From the NCBI RefSeq assembly GCF_901709675.1, contig NC_051094.1, positions 7,868,501-7,932,500 on the forward strand: DNA of 64,000 bases, given 5' to 3'. This document shows positions 34,400 to 54,800 of this stretch, piece after piece. Source of the stretch: Syngnathus acus (taxonomy: Eukaryota; Chordata; Actinopteri; Syngnathiformes; Syngnathidae). The position numbers were made by a program, and so were the translations under genes. The notes beneath the pieces are model-generated. The model was given only the letters and a program-made list of their open reading frames with translations. It had not been told where the DNA came from and searched no databases. Numbering within the stretch: the stretch's first letter is position 1; each line of letters begins with the position of its first letter.

Positions 34400-36358
34400 T
34401 TCTTCAATACATTTATAAATTATTAATATTTTTTTTGTAATATGATTGACAGCACGGAAGAACAAAGAGGACAATGGTATTCTTTTGTTTGGTGCAAGCA
34501 CACCTTGCTAGTTACCTGCTGTGTATTATGGAAATTCATTATGTAGTAATTTATTGAGTGTACTCATGCGACCGACTTGATCCACATAATGGGTCAATCT
34601 ATATATTGATTTCCATACTCCATCAACATATTGATCGCTATCTATCCTTCTATTACCCTGCAATTGTTTGTCATTGATCCATCAATGCATCCATATCAAT
34701 GACCCAGCGTGTCAGGTGCAGCACTGAGCTCCATAAACCGTTTACTGTAATGTACTCGTTAAACGGGGCCATCAAACTCCCCTCCTTTGCCTTTAACAGC
34801 ACCGCAATGAACAGTGTGAGGTAGGGTTAAGGTTGTGATCTCATTTTTTTGGTATTTTGGAAATGCCACTTGTCCAACGTCGCCAGATGGCCTCTTTGGC
34901 GCCGTGTCGCAGACACATTCCACATGCAGCAGTCTGTGATAAGAACCACAAGTCAGCTACTTACTGTCATTGCTCTCTGCAAACACATTATTGTATTGAC
35001 AATAAACAATTTCATATTGCTTTCACAATAAATTATGTTAGCAACGAGCTAATGACCCCTGAGGAATACCATTGATTACTTGTAGTCCTTAATGCTGCCT
35101 GTAAGAATGGCACTGACATAAAAATTGCTGGACAAATAGCAAAGTTAGGACGTGTGTGTTATACAAAAATAGTTATATTGGGCTTTTTTTCTTGGCTGCA
35201 TGGGCTCAATTACAGAGCATAAGGCTCTCAGGCCGCATAGGAGGTAAGAGTTCTGTTCAAATGATGACTCAGCAAACCCGCAGCGCCCTCCCTTTGCACT
35301 AAATAGACAAACATATTGCACTTTGTGTTTCATTGATTAGGGTGGATACGGGTTACACAACTGCAGAGGAATCTCAATTGCACAAGCCAACAACATGCAG
35401 TATGTTCTGGCAAACATCTTGACAAGAACAGTAGAAGAAGAAAAAAGTCAAGTATTACTTCGCTGTAAAATGGACACACTTATCCACCAACAAAGCTAAA
35501 ATAAAAATGTTAAAAATAATTTGTGCAATGATTTTTAAATTGATTGAAATGCACTTTTATGATATGATTGACCGGAGTCATGAGTTTGTGTAAGTAGTCA
35601 AATAGTCAAGGTTGAAAAGGCTTGTAGTATCATGTAAGAGGAAAAATCAGGAGGAAGGAAGCCCATTGTCTAAAATTTGGACAAAAGGCAACAATGAGAA
35701 CTGCAATGTATAGTACAACACCTGAGTGGTTTTTAATCAGCTGCTCTTCTCTTTTTTTTTTGTCCCTTCATCTTTCGTAGTAGTTGTTCAAGGCCATATC
35801 GGGTTGCGCGTGTTGCAAAAGGACAATCGCACCGCACCCGAATACAGCTGTGGCTGGCGGTGAAAGGATCGCCTCGACAGTTTCAACCTGGGTCGGGCTC
35901 AATTCCCTTTGGATAACTCATAGAAGGAGGTCGCACATTTTTCCTTCATAGTTCAGTATCGGTCACTCTGCAAGTGTGCTCGGATCTTAAAACAATAACA
36001 GTCAAAATCTCTAAGGTCTTTTTATCGGGTCTGCTGATGAGGAACAAAACGATTGCAACAGGATTACTTTATTGATATTAATCATAATGTATCCGATTTA
36101 TACATTGGAAAATGCTAGCGGTATACAAGGGAGCCTCCATTTGTAGGGCACAGAAAAGTGAGGGGTCTATTTGAGAACTTTATTTCTCTACTTTGGTTAC
36201 GGAGTCTATTAAATGGGCCGTATTTGAGGAATTGCGTCAAAACATTTGGTTATCTCCATGTTCAAGGCAAATTTGGTCGACTGCGTATACTATTTACGAC
36301 TAGAATATTCAAACCGAACTAGCAGTCACCAAAGACACAGGCAGGCACCTTTAGGTAA
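34400..36358. other. Spacer between trim36 and pggt1b, no gene identified
   Basis: Upstream of the distal trim36 start. Contains a (GAAT)n-like tract near 34375-34392. A higher-GC patch at 35780-35940 contains a 49-codon minus-strand open frame that I could not assign. The rest is AT-rich unique sequence without splice-supported frames. Confidence 0.45.
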
Positions 36359-36364
36359 TTTATT
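36359..36364 (-). terminator. pggt1b: Candidate pggt1b polyadenylation signal
   Basis: AATAAA on the minus strand, with a TG-rich downstream stretch (TGCCTGTGTCTTTGGTG). It would give pggt1b a 3.2-kb 3' UTR (36359-39531). This is plausible because the interval has no other gene, but shorter ends are possible. Confidence 0.4.
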
Positions 36365-39300
36365 TCTCTTCCATACAGTACAGTGTTTGCTGCTGAGCTT
36401 GGTACCGCAAAATATTCAAAGCTGAACATACAGCACAAACATTTGCATATCCTGTCCCAGGTCTTTGCTTGCGCATATTTACAAAGTTTATGGACACTTC
36501 TTTACAAAGCATAGAAAAAATAAATGACATGTGATGTTACATTATGTATATTAGTGGCTGTATGGCAGAGACGCTTCCTGTCAGAAGTTAAGTGGCATAA
36601 GCTGTGTAAGCATCGAAGGGATCAGACAGTGGATTTTTTTTTTCCGTCCTCCTTCAGAAATGCATTCGGTTACTGAAACAAACGGTGCATTGCAGGGAAA
36701 AATGCACCAAAGTTGTTAGAGCGAATAAAAAGGAAGTCTGTTTATCAGACAAGAGTCATATGTTGCCAAGCTCTACTCGTGCGCAGGCAAATTAGAACAA
36801 CGCGAATAACGCGAGGCACATTTCAAAGCGGTCTTCACCCCCAAGGACACAAACATGATGAATGTACGCTCAGGCTTTAGAAGATGCATGGAATGCGACA
36901 TCATTCCATTAGAATTGATCTCGTTCCCCCATCTGGCAAAGCAGCAGTGTTGAGTTTTAACAGCAGTACAGAGCAGATTGCGGACACCAAAAAAAATCGA
37001 TATCTTAAGATTTTTACATTGTTGTTGTTGCATTGGAGACAAACAGCGAAATAAGTCTTTTCAGAAGAAAAAAAGGCTTGCGGTCAAAGGCCAAACTATG
37101 AGTGCTACACCGGATATATACTCGGTTGGACAGGACTGTGTGTTATGGTCATTCCACTAGGTTGCTATGTTTTACACCTGTCGCTTGCCTGACAAACATT
37201 TTACATACCCTGACAAACCTCTCAGTATCTGCGGCAAAATCCCACTTATCTGTGTTCTGCTTAAAAATCAGAGGTGGATAAATGGCTAATTTACAGTTGT
37301 CTCTGATACTGCAATCGTTTTGAACCAGAGGCAGCTCAAGCTCCTCACGCACATATAATTAAACATTTTGCATCTTTTCTTCCTAATGATGATATTCTGA
37401 TATAAAGGACACTAACACAGTATGATCGGACCACGTCATTCCGTGGTCGTTTCACCTTTCATGATAAGTATCAGAGACCTATGTGTCAATAATTCTATAG
37501 ACGTATTTCACGGCTCTGACGTGGAAATTTTGTGGGATCTCCGCATTTAAAAAAAAGCTATTGTTATTGTCCCTCCAGTCATAAGGCTAGAAAATTGGGC
37601 TGGTTGAGCAGTGAGAAGCTTGCCCGCCAGTATCCGTGAATAATGCATGTGTCCAATTACTTATTCATCCCGCTCCACTCTCAGCGTTCCCTCCTCCTCC
37701 ACATAGCTTGCTCCTGAAGAAGCGGGAAGATCATCTCACAGTCCCTCGTTGGTGAGGATTCAGCAAGTTTAATTTTAGTTGACCAGTTTGGCAAAACTGG
37801 CCAGTCTGGCTTCATGCACAGCATGTGAGTGTGCTGTATCCTGCAGCTGCTCTGATTCACTCGCAAACATTTCGGGGTGCAAAGCTGGTGACAGATGGAC
37901 ATAGAACCGCTTGTGAGTTTGTATTTCAAAAAAGGGAGGCAATGGGGGGGGGGGAATAGCACATGAAATTACTGATAACTAAAAATAGAACAGGTCCTGG
38001 GAATGAGCCCCGAGGAACACCAGTGTTGAGAGAGCTGAGGTCTTGAGATTTCTGATGCTTTTCAATTGTTTCTTCCCATTAAAATTTCTTAGACCCACCA
38101 GATGGGAGGCCAGATAGTCGACGTTTGGATATTTCCTGATTTTTCCAGGAACACATAAGTTTATTTGTGTTTTCTCAAGAATCGTTTGGGGGTTGTCATA
38201 TTTGTTTAGTTTTGCAGACCCCCCTGACATATCCTTGGCCACCCCAAAGGAAAAACCTAGCTCCAACAGGACCTGTGATTTATTACAGAGGCTCTTTACA
38301 GCAAAGTGAAGACTGTATAATACTATGGCATCCAGAGCTAGGGCACAGCAAGATAAGCTAATGTTAGCTTGTGTGTTTGTTTATTTTTGGGTAATTTCTA
38401 GCTATATATCCTCAAATGCTCCAAATGACATTTTGAGTGATCAATGGTTTTCGTCAAATCCTATCTGCTAGGAGAATTTTGTCTGACCAGGCACTCAAAA
38501 CAGTAGCTAGTGGTAACTTGGTCGTAACAACTTGCAAACCAAGTTGGTACTATGCAGTGGAAAAAGGCCTTTAAAGTGGTTCCATCAAGACGGAGTAAGG
38601 TACGGATAGTCAAGCAAATCAGGTTTTTAGGGATTTAAAACCGCCTATGTTGATTTTTCCAAATAACTTGCCCCGCAGAGCAGCAGCAAGTCCCGAGCGA
38701 GTCCAAAAAGAAAAATCAAACATCATCTGTCTTGGGTTCCATTTTTTTTTTTTTTTTATATATTTGCCCTGTTCTTTTGTTTTCTACTTGTTTTCAAAAG
38801 TCAGAGAAAGACTCTGGCCCCCAGCAGGTGCTTCTTGACCTCAACTCCGCCGGGTATACTGCTGCAACTGTGCTACACCTGATCAAACTTCCCCATTAGT
38901 AAACTAAGCCAAAGGGAGGATGAGGAGGAGGAACCAGTGGGAGTTGAGGGGCTGAGACTCGGGAGACCAAACCAGGCAGGCTAGAAGCATACTAGAGTGC
39001 TTTGAAGAGGCCCTTAGAGTGTCTTATGGGTGTTACTGGATGAGGATAATTGTACTTTCCTTCTAAGGATGAACCAGTGGTGTGGAAAAAGGTAGTGGCT
39101 TGGTGTCCTTTGATTATCTTCAAATGCTTTGCCCATAAGAAGCACACGGTTTGAGCTTAAGAGGTTTCTTCAACGTTTCCGCTCCATTCTACATGATTCT
39201 GATCCCGTGCGCTCCATAATGGAAATACTGCTACTGCTTGACAAGGAATCATAGCAGATGGGTTCTCCTTCACTCTAACAATGGAGGAACATTTGGCACC

Positions 39301-39531
39301 TACAATGTCTTCAGGTCTCTGATGATTTCTTTTTTTAACACTTACACTGACTGCAGTCCGTTGACCAAAAGGCAGCTTTAAGGAAAAGTCACTCAATAGC
39401 AAGGCCACGTTGCAAAGTTGCTAAGGAGCTGTACGCTCCTGAGTCCTCAAATAAACGGAGGCCTGGCATCGGAAAGACTCCAACCGCCTCGGATTTGACC
39501 TGCCGGATGCTCCTGTCAGCCACAGTTGTCG
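36365..39531 (-). other. pggt1b: Probable pggt1b 3' UTR or downstream flank
   Basis: About 3.2 kb with no protein-like frame on either strand that has splice or domain support. It is assigned to the 3' UTR only because it lies between the pggt1b stop and the first good poly(A) context. Confidence 0.35.
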
Positions 39532-46015
<6,484 letters not shown>

Positions 46016-46021
46016 TTTAAT
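46016..46021 (-). terminator. ccdc112: Candidate ccdc112 polyadenylation signal (ATTAAA)
   Basis: ATTAAA on the minus strand, 133 nt after the ccdc112 stop, followed by a G/T-containing stretch. No AATAAA was found between the stop and the pggt1b start. Confidence 0.4.
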
Positions 46022-46153
46022 GAAAGTGACAATGGGTAATTTGGTACAAAAAAAAACATTTCACCCTAATCAGATCAATTAATACCAAACCAACATTTGG
46101 AAAAATGACTAAATACAATTACACTGTAAAAGCTGTGTGATTGCTTTAAGTCT

Positions 46154-49100
46154 TCACAGCCCCAGTCTCCACGTGGGAATAGTTCTGAAAACAATACAAA
46201 TAACTCAAATTTAGGTTTTAAAGAAAAATGTAAACGAAAAATACCATGAAGTGTATTTACCAGTCAGATTAATACAAAAAAAACCAGACCTGTGAGACAT
46301 GCGAAGTGGAGTTCCTCCTCCCGAAGTTCTCATGCTCTTCATGCGCTCCTCCCATCCCTTGGTGAGTCGTGTCAGCCTAGATGGGTCTCTGACTATGTGA
46401 CCGTCCACCTGTGCCAGGAATAGGACAATTAAAAACAAGTAACTCACTAAACACAGTGTATAGACATGTTAGTTCTGTTTGTATCGGCATTGCTCACTTT
46501 GTCCTTCAGCTTCGCCATGATCCTCTCCAGACGCTCTCCGTCCTCCTTTTGCCTCAGCAGCTTTTCCTGACGCTTGGTCTGCACTCGCTCGAGATCCTAC
46601 AGTGAATAAAACAAAATGCAAATGTGCTAGGGTGTGACCATGAACAAAACAAGTGGTATAAAAGGGTTGCATGTAGAAAGAGGCCCACAAATACATTTAA
46701 CAAATGCTCACCCATCATGCCATTTTCTATACTTTGTGTCCTATCCTGGTTGTCACTGTCAACACATATACAATGAAGACAACCAACCATTCACACTCAC
46801 AGGAAAAAGGTTCCCATGTTCAAAATGTTAAAGTATTGGGGTTGTCAAAACTACACATCCCATGATCCCAGAATGTCAGGATAAACTGTCAAGTACCCTT
46901 TTAATCAAGGACTGGATGGCTTTTGTTGTCTGCTTTCTCCTCGTCTGCCTGTGGTTGCCCTCTTCTCCTCTCTCTCCTTGCAGTTGCTCGCGGGGCCTCG
47001 GCTTGGCCTCCTGCTGACGACAATGCACCTGTTGGTCAAATTAAGCGTTACACAGAAGTGTCAAGCGTTATCGTGCGTTTTCCGCTCATTCCGCACCTTG
47101 GCCATTCCATTTTTGTGGCCCTCCTCTGGTCGTTTCTGCTCCTCTGCCTGCACCTCTTTGCTTCTCTTGACCTCCTTCCTCACCTCCAGTCGCCAAGCAG
47201 ACTTCTTCTCCTCACTTCTAAAAAGTAACATAACAATCTCAAATGAACATTTTGCTTTTCTGTTTGTACTTTTACTCTCTTGCACGTTCTTCTGGCACCG
47301 TGCGTCTTTCTTCCTCCTCTCAACTTCTTCCACTTCCACCTCTTTCTGCAAATGCGTTTGGCGTGCCAATTGCTTCTTGTTCCTCCACCTTTGGATGGCC
47401 TGCACATGATAAGCACTATGTGGGATCTTTCACGCTTGTCTGCATTCTCATCACATGTAAGAGTCCAACATTCAAATCATAAAAAGAGTAATTGTTCATC
47501 CAGCTAGGCAATAAATAGTGATGAATAATTTTTCAAATGTTCAATTAAATAGTATCAATTGAAGATTAATACTTTTATTCAGGGTTATTGTCCATTTTGG
47601 AGTCACATTTGTTCATTACCTCTCTCCTCTTTTCTTGCAGGTAGATCAGCTCTTGGTACCAGCGCTCATGTTCCTCAATCTCCTCCTGACTTTTACCGGG
47701 TAGATACAGTTTGGCTTCTTTCCTGAAGCCTGCCCGCCCGCCGTGCTTCGTCCATGCCTGTCAATCAAGCAGATGATTCATCCACGATGCAATTAAATTT
47801 TCAAAAAGGTGCCTAATGTAAAAGCATCCAGGGGACGTATCGTACCTTGAGGAAGGCCTGGTGATCAAACTCCTCCCAACCGCCGCAGACGCCTCCCGTC
47901 TTTTGAAGGAAAGCTTCCAGAGCTCGGACCTCGGAAGGGATTTCTTGGTTCAAGGCTTTGCTCTGCTGCCAAGACAACACACGACTTCAACATAATTACA
48001 CAGAGAAGAGAACGAGGAAGAGGAGGAGATGTGAACCTTAACAGCTGAAGCAGCAGAGACTTTAGAGTTTGACTTTCTGGGCTGACTCCAATTTTCAACC
48101 TTCCTCTCATAGGCTTCCATCTCCAGCGAGCACGTCCTCTCCTCTTTTAACAATTCTCCGAAGCTACAAGAGAAGCAGAGAACAGACCAATTGAATTACT
48201 TCTGTACACTGCATATATTTTCAGTGTTACCTCCAAAGTGGAATACATAATAGTCCATGATGCTCGTCGACTTTCACTTTTTGTTCTCATGTCAGGACAA
48301 TTTTCCTCACGGGAACTAAGACGAGTTATCCCGGTTCAAAGTGCTTCATCATCTGTACATGAGTCATTCCTAACATGCTTACTAAATTATATACACATAT
48401 CATGTGCAAGGCCACTAAGAAAAAGCTAAATATAATAACATTTTTTTATACACACTAAGAATAAGATTTGCTGCTGGCTCACATGATAATTTAAACGGTA
48501 CCACTTTTGTGGCATTTTAAATTTGGACATTCTCCTGCAATATTTTACAAAATCGGTGTGTGGAAAGTGTTTTTACCGTATGCTCTGCTCCTCTTTCAAA
48601 TTGTTGATTGAAAATTCCACCTCAGACATGCTCTCCTTCAGCTTCTCAATCACTGCAAAATAAACAACGGTTACTCTATTGATCTTTTTAAAAAATAAAA
48701 TAAAAAATACTAAAACTGTTACAAAGGGTTACAATACTATTATATGAACGTTTTTGCAAATAAGGCCTCTGTCTGTTTTTTGACGAACAGCACTCTCCTG
48801 CTGGTGTATTTTACTGTTTGTCATGATGGTACATGGGGAGATAAATATTTTTCTATCACAGAATGGATTTTGTTCAACTTTGGAGATCCCAATCTGTTAC
48901 TAAAAAGTTAAATGGTGTGACTTACACTCTGTACTTGGTGTCATGTCTATTAATTGTTGCTGGAATTCTTTGACGCCATCTTTAATCTTAGCCAGCTGCT
49001 TTCGCAGTTGCGTCTCTGAAGGAGGAAACAAGAAAACTAAATAAAGAGAAACACGATAAAGTCCAACAAACCGGAATGAACAGAATTACAATGACGAACC

Positions 49101-50283
49101 CGAGGGCATGTTTATGTGGTAATATGAACAAACTATGACCCACTATGTGCACTTCTCTGTTCAACCAGTGTTTTCTCATACTCGTCCAGCTCTGTTGCCA
49201 TGTCAGACCATCCATTTCTCTTACACTCGACACTCAACGACCCGTCTTTTTCCAACCTGTCAACCCTGGGAATAAAGGCACATAAAAAAACGAGTCAAAT
49301 TTTTATTCCTGGGGATAAAGGCACAAGAAAAACAAATTATTACACAGTTTCAAATAAACTGTAACATTTCATTTGAATTTCATTTGTTATTTCATTCAAC
49401 TTACAGCCTCCTGGTGCTTTGGGCTTCCTTGAGAAACTGGGTGGCTTTCAGTCTGAACTCTTTCTGTTCCTCACTGGCCCGATCAGCACGAGAATGAACC
49501 TGTGCCATGCAATAAAGTACTTTTACTTAGTCTTGAGAGGAAATGTAAATATGTTCTTACTATCATAGCTTACAGCTAACAAATAAAATCCCTCAATAAA
49601 TAAAGTATGACATAATGTTATTTATTTTAAAATATAAATTACACAGGACTTCCGCTTCTGATATTAATTTCACTACATGAATCTGTAAGAATTCTCCTTT
49701 GCTGAATAAATGAACATATTCAAAATATTCTGATTTAATGCATTGCACTACTCAAATAGTCAGAACAGAAAATCACAATATAGAAACACATTTTATGTCT
49801 ATTTAGCTAGTTATGGCTTTAAATGGCAGCGACATCATTTATCTTTTCTTTTTATGGCAGTGACGTCATGATTCAGTAGCATAAGAATCGTGACGTCATA
49901 AAAGCGACAGCGAAACAAAAGCAACTTCAAAAACAACACAATATTTTATTCTTCCCCATAACTATGACATACAATTAAAAAATTACCAATACTAGCTACT
50001 CGTATTTTTGGAAAAAGTCAGTTGAAAAGTGGCACGTTTTGGTCTCATTTAACTTTTAACATTAACCACACCACCTCGCTGGCTTCGACATTTTGCTATG
50101 TACGCGCCGTGTATAAATTACAAAACACAAAACCCGAAAATATCTCCTTCTGCTTTGCACTCACACTCAAACTACGGTAAACAACTCTGTCTTTTAAGTT
50201 ATGTATATTGTCTATTTTACCGTGATGGCTACCGAGGATTGTTGACGGGCGGTTGCCATGGCTGCCATGTTGGATTGAGGCAT
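46154..50283 (-). CDS. ccdc112: Coiled-coil domain-containing protein 112
   Basis: Coding exons: 50221-50283, 49405-49499, 49144-49265 (donor could be 49153), 48926-49015, 48577-48652, 48037-48163, 47846-47965, 47620-47757, 47097-47399, 46897-47028, 46498-46596, 46290-46408, 46154-46184. This gives about 504 residues (human 529). Matches to human are LQKTGGVCGGWEEFDHQAFL, EEIEEHERWYQEL, IVRDPSRL...TKGWEER and the ending IPTWR. The protein is charged and mostly helical, with coiled coil over most of its length. Reports place CCDC112 at centriolar satellites; no enzymatic role is known. The 47097-47399 block contains a 58-nt segment resembling an intron, but splicing it would shift the frame, so it is kept as exon. 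The start was set at the first in-frame ATG (50283); other in-frame ATGs follow at 50268 and 50259. Confidence 0.9.
46712..46800 (-). repeat. Dispersed repeat fragment in ccdc112 intron
   Basis: CCATTTTCTATACTTTGTGT...CCATTCACACTCACAGG blocks match the common fish repeat also seen at 541-640 and 51755-51860. It lies between the exons at 46596 and 46897. Confidence 0.45.
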
Positions 50284-51754
50284 TTTGAAGCAAACGGAAG
50301 CGTGCTTGGCGTAAAAGGAGACGGAGGCGTTATGTGCCTAATATCCAGCAGATGGCGCTGTAGTGCTTAGTAACGTAGGCCGACTCCTTAAGTGAGCTTC
50401 AAAATAATACAGTAACAATTGGATTTGATGTCTTTTTAAATATTTCATTTTCATATTATTTGATCATTTCTGCGACTATTTCTGTCAATCTGCAAAACAA
50501 AGCATAATATTATTGTGGTGATATTAAATGAATGATCCATAAGCAACAAACTACATCAAGTAATTAATTAAAGCCCTTGACAAAGACTTTCCTGTTGTAT
50601 AATCATGTTGTAACTGTGTTGTGAAGTCTGTAAATCTAAAATTTAAATAAATCAACACTAGGATTCCTTTTGTAGCAACCTTTTGATGTATTAGGGCTAG
50701 CGGCTATAAAAAAGTCAGGTGACAGGCACAAAGAGTATGAATAGACAGCAGAGTCCATTATTGGGGTGCACATATGGAGGATGTGGTATCTCCCATGGGA
50801 GCTGTCTCGTTGCTGCAAATAGCAGCCGCTTCTTTGGATGACTGTGGTGCTTCCACTTCCTATCCACGTCCTTGGCTAAACCACCCTTGGAGAGTGCATA
50901 AACGTAGGCTGCTACTATGCACACATCAACTGGCAAAGTGTCCTGACGCTTGGGGACAGGCACGTGCATGCAATGAGATATAAAAAGAGGCTAGAGCCAA
51001 TGCCCTTTCTCTGTCTGAAGAAAGAGTGCCCTTCTTTCCGAGGCGTTTTTTCTTTCAGCAAATCAATTTAGTCTCCATATTTGCCATGTGACTCCTGAAT
51101 CAAGTTGGCTGTGTTCACGCCCACTACGGTGAAAAATGCCCTTTTTTTCACGCTGCGCCCTCTTGTACAAGTTTCCAAAAATACCTATACTTAATCTAGT
51201 CCGCCACTGTGCAGATTTAAAGCACACCTCAGGCTTGACTGAGATGATCTATTGAGTTGTGATGTCATGTTGCTCAACACAATAACAATAACAAATTCAA
51301 TTCCAGTGTGAACCCAATGGCATCACAGCAATAGTTGACCTCCATTTGTTATGCAATACAGTGCATTGTGACCTCTGTTGAGTAGTACATAGTTGAGAGT
51401 ATATATTAACACAAGGGAACTCTAAGGAGTCTAGCAATCATAAGGCTGGTTTGTTTTCACCCATTCTTATGAATATTATATTAGTGAAAGTGATGTTGGG
51501 AGATGCCAGATGAGGTGTTTATTGTGAGCTGTCATTTGCAGCAGTGTTTTGATCGCTGGTGATGGACACCAGCAGCGGGCTGGAACATCCCACACAGTCT
51601 CTGTGGACATTGGATATGATCATGTGCCTTATGTGACAAGCTGTTTTTAACACTAACCAACTGCACTCCTCTCAGTATTAGGTTTTAAACATTGGGACAA
51701 TCTAGTGGACAAATGCCGAGAAGTAATTCATATTTAAAAAACAGAGTCAACGTT

Positions 51755-51860
51755 CATATATCCATTTTCTATGACGCGTTTCATCATTAAAGTCACGGGT
51801 GATCTGGAGTCTGTCCCAACTAACTTTGAGCGAGAGGCAGGGCACACTCTGGACTGGTCC
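51755..51860 (-). repeat. Dispersed retroelement-tail-like repeat fragment
   Basis: CCATTTTCTATGACGC, then CTGGAGTCTGTCCCAACTAA, then GAGCGAGAGGCAGGGCACAC and CTGGACTGGTCCAGTCA. This is the most complete reverse-oriented copy in the window of the repeat seen at 61095-61215. Confidence 0.55.
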
Positions 51861-54800
51861 AGTCACTCGAAGGTTTTTTCACACTGCACTTAGCACAGCA
51901 CCAAACCATTCATTGCATATCTGCTTCTGTAATGCAGCATTGCTATTAAATTGAGAAAAAAAAAAAAAGCATTTTGGATTTTGACCTGCTTGTCATTCAT
52001 TATATGTGGCTCAATTTAGCCATAGAGAAAACTGAAGAAACCTCTTTGATCGAAGCTGAAATATTTTCAGCATCAAAGAAGTCAAGTGGCCTTTGAATCT
52101 AACATCCGTAGATAATCACGTTATTGAAGTCAAATCAATTCAGTCATGGAAACTTATTCTAGAGATAACGGAATCTATTAAGATGGGAAATTGGAAGGGC
52201 GTAGATAAAGTGAATGTCATCACAACGGCCGTGCAGGCCTTCCCTGTTGAGTAACACTGGTGGTGCACAAACATAGACTAGAGTTAAATCAAACGTAGCT
52301 GACGCGGGAAACGACACCATCGGATTAAACCGTGGATTTGTTTCTTCGTATCGCTGTAAAAATCTTGAATATACTCAAGTTCCAGCTTGGCTATGGAGGA
52401 GTACATTCGTGCTCGCGTCGATCAGAGCTAATAATGGTGGGTTCTCGTTTATACAGATATCCAGCAAAATGCTTGACACTGGCTGCTCAGTTTTGGACGG
52501 GAGAGGGATTTCATCACCATGACGACTGGGGTGGAGCTAAGGCTTGTGACAAAAAATGGAGTCACTGTGACCAAGTTGGCAACTTTTCGGCTCTAGTTTG
52601 TGACTTTTACATGCCCCCAAGCAAGTCACTTTCAAAATAACGACTTGTAGCAATAAATCGAGTGACATTCCGTGGCGTTATTGGTGACTTCTGAAGACGT
52701 TGAGACTCCTTCCAGAGCAGATGTTTAGCCTTTGGCTTCCAGACTGCAAACAAAAGGTCACCACTGACTAATTGAATCATAGAGAACTGGAATTTATGAA
52801 TTAAGAGTTACGCAAGTCACGCATTACATAGGTAGCTGGGAAATTATGTTATTGAACGTGCTTCATATTTTCAGCATCTGAGCTTGCTGCCTAGCTTAGC
52901 ATCGTATTGTAGCTCAGTCGCTTTTGATTGGTGCCCACAATTACCGCCGACGCCAAACCATCTGCCACAAAGTTGAAAGGGGTGACTCATCAGGTCTACC
53001 TACATTCCTCTCCGATGGGCTATTCCTTCTTTTTTCTGTCCGTCTATCACCATGTACCGTACACACCCACTTCAGCATTTCACTGCTGTGACTCACAGCC
53101 AAGGATGTGGGCGCAAATGAAAGGTGTTGTGATAAAAGAGCAGTCACGGTGGAATGCACAGCTTGGCCTATATGACGACGAGCATCCATCAGTAGCCTTC
53201 TGCCGTTCCAATCCCTCACTTCATTTCACAGTAAATTTCCATTTGAACTTGGTTGCTAACCAAAACAGCAGCACATAAACAGTCCCTCAGAGGAATTGAA
53301 AACTGAAATGTTTCTGACCTGAGAGAAATTGGAGACCAATGGTTTTGTGTCCTGTGGCTGTCATTTTCTTTCTCCCCAACTTTCCAAGGCGAGTTTTGGA
53401 GGGGTCGTGTTATGTTCTCCTATAATGTGTCCCCGTGTTGAATTTAGAATTTATCGCGCCAGCTAATTCCCTGACTATTTATAAACGTCTTGTTTTGACA
53501 GCTGACTCAAAAGCAGAAGGTCTTAATCAAAGCATGCAATCACTCACACCCTCTCTCTGAATATGTACATAATATACACACGTGACTGGAAGGGCTGAGT
53601 TATCCGGCCATGGGTCGTGCTCCAGACAAAGTATCGGATTCATGGCGCATTGATTGGCATGTTAATACTCTGCCCATCTATTTTAGCTCTTATGTAACAG
53701 GTCACGTTTTCCCCTCTGCGATCACTTTCTCCATGCAGAGTCCATCTCGGCTTCTTGTCTTGCACTCACCCAGCTAATTAGATAAATGCTCCTTTTTAGG
53801 AAAACGGTGACACATTTAGGCGTCCTCAATGCAATTTGGGACTGTTTTGGCCCAGTAATAGGGTTGATACATTGTAAAAGTAGATCAGGAAAAATACTCT
53901 CCAAATGGAATTGCATTTATTAATATTACATTTAAAAAATAGTAACTAATATTTTCTTAATGGTATGTACATATATGAAAAAATAAGTGAATCAATTAAA
54001 TGTGTACAATAGATTATTATTAAAAAGATCATAATAAAAGCACAACAATGTGAATTAGAAAATATTGTTAAAATCGGCAAAAATAAACTATTAATGATAC
54101 ATTATATATACTGTAATAAATAAAAATAAATGGAATGCGAGATCGGATTTTTACATAGCACAATTGCTTAAATCATATTTCAATAGTTTTGGGAATGAAG
54201 AAAAAAAACAATTTGTAGAACACACAATGTTTTTTTTTAAATGGATGGGTGAACAATTATATATTACTTTTTTAAACCAACACAATGAATTGGGTGTATA
54301 ATATATTTAAATGCATTGAAATGCCAGGGAAATCGAATGTGTCCACGCCTTGGGAACCTCCAACACGCGAGTCAAGTCAACAACAGTATTCTTTACACTT
54401 GCCTAAAATATCACCGGGTGGCTTCCTCGACTAGCCGATACGTTTCTTCGGGTTTCATAAGGGAAAGGCAACGTGCGAGACTCATCTCAGTGTGCGCGCG
54501 TATAATATCCCAAGCTATTAATACTTATTTGCTGCAACGTGTGAAAGGTGACACTACATGGTCTTTATGGTGCACAGTCACTGCTTGCTTCAGGAGTTTT
54601 CAGACTGTGGGCCTAAAATAAGTCCACAATAATAAAGATGCTCATTGTCATTTGCATGTATTTAATGCATTCATATCGATGAATCAATAAACTAAACCAT
54701 TTATATTTTTTTATTTATTATGCTATTGCTCAGCTGATCAAATATTTTAACGTCTTGACTTTTTTTTTTTTTTACATTGTCAAACAATTTGTGTGTTGAT

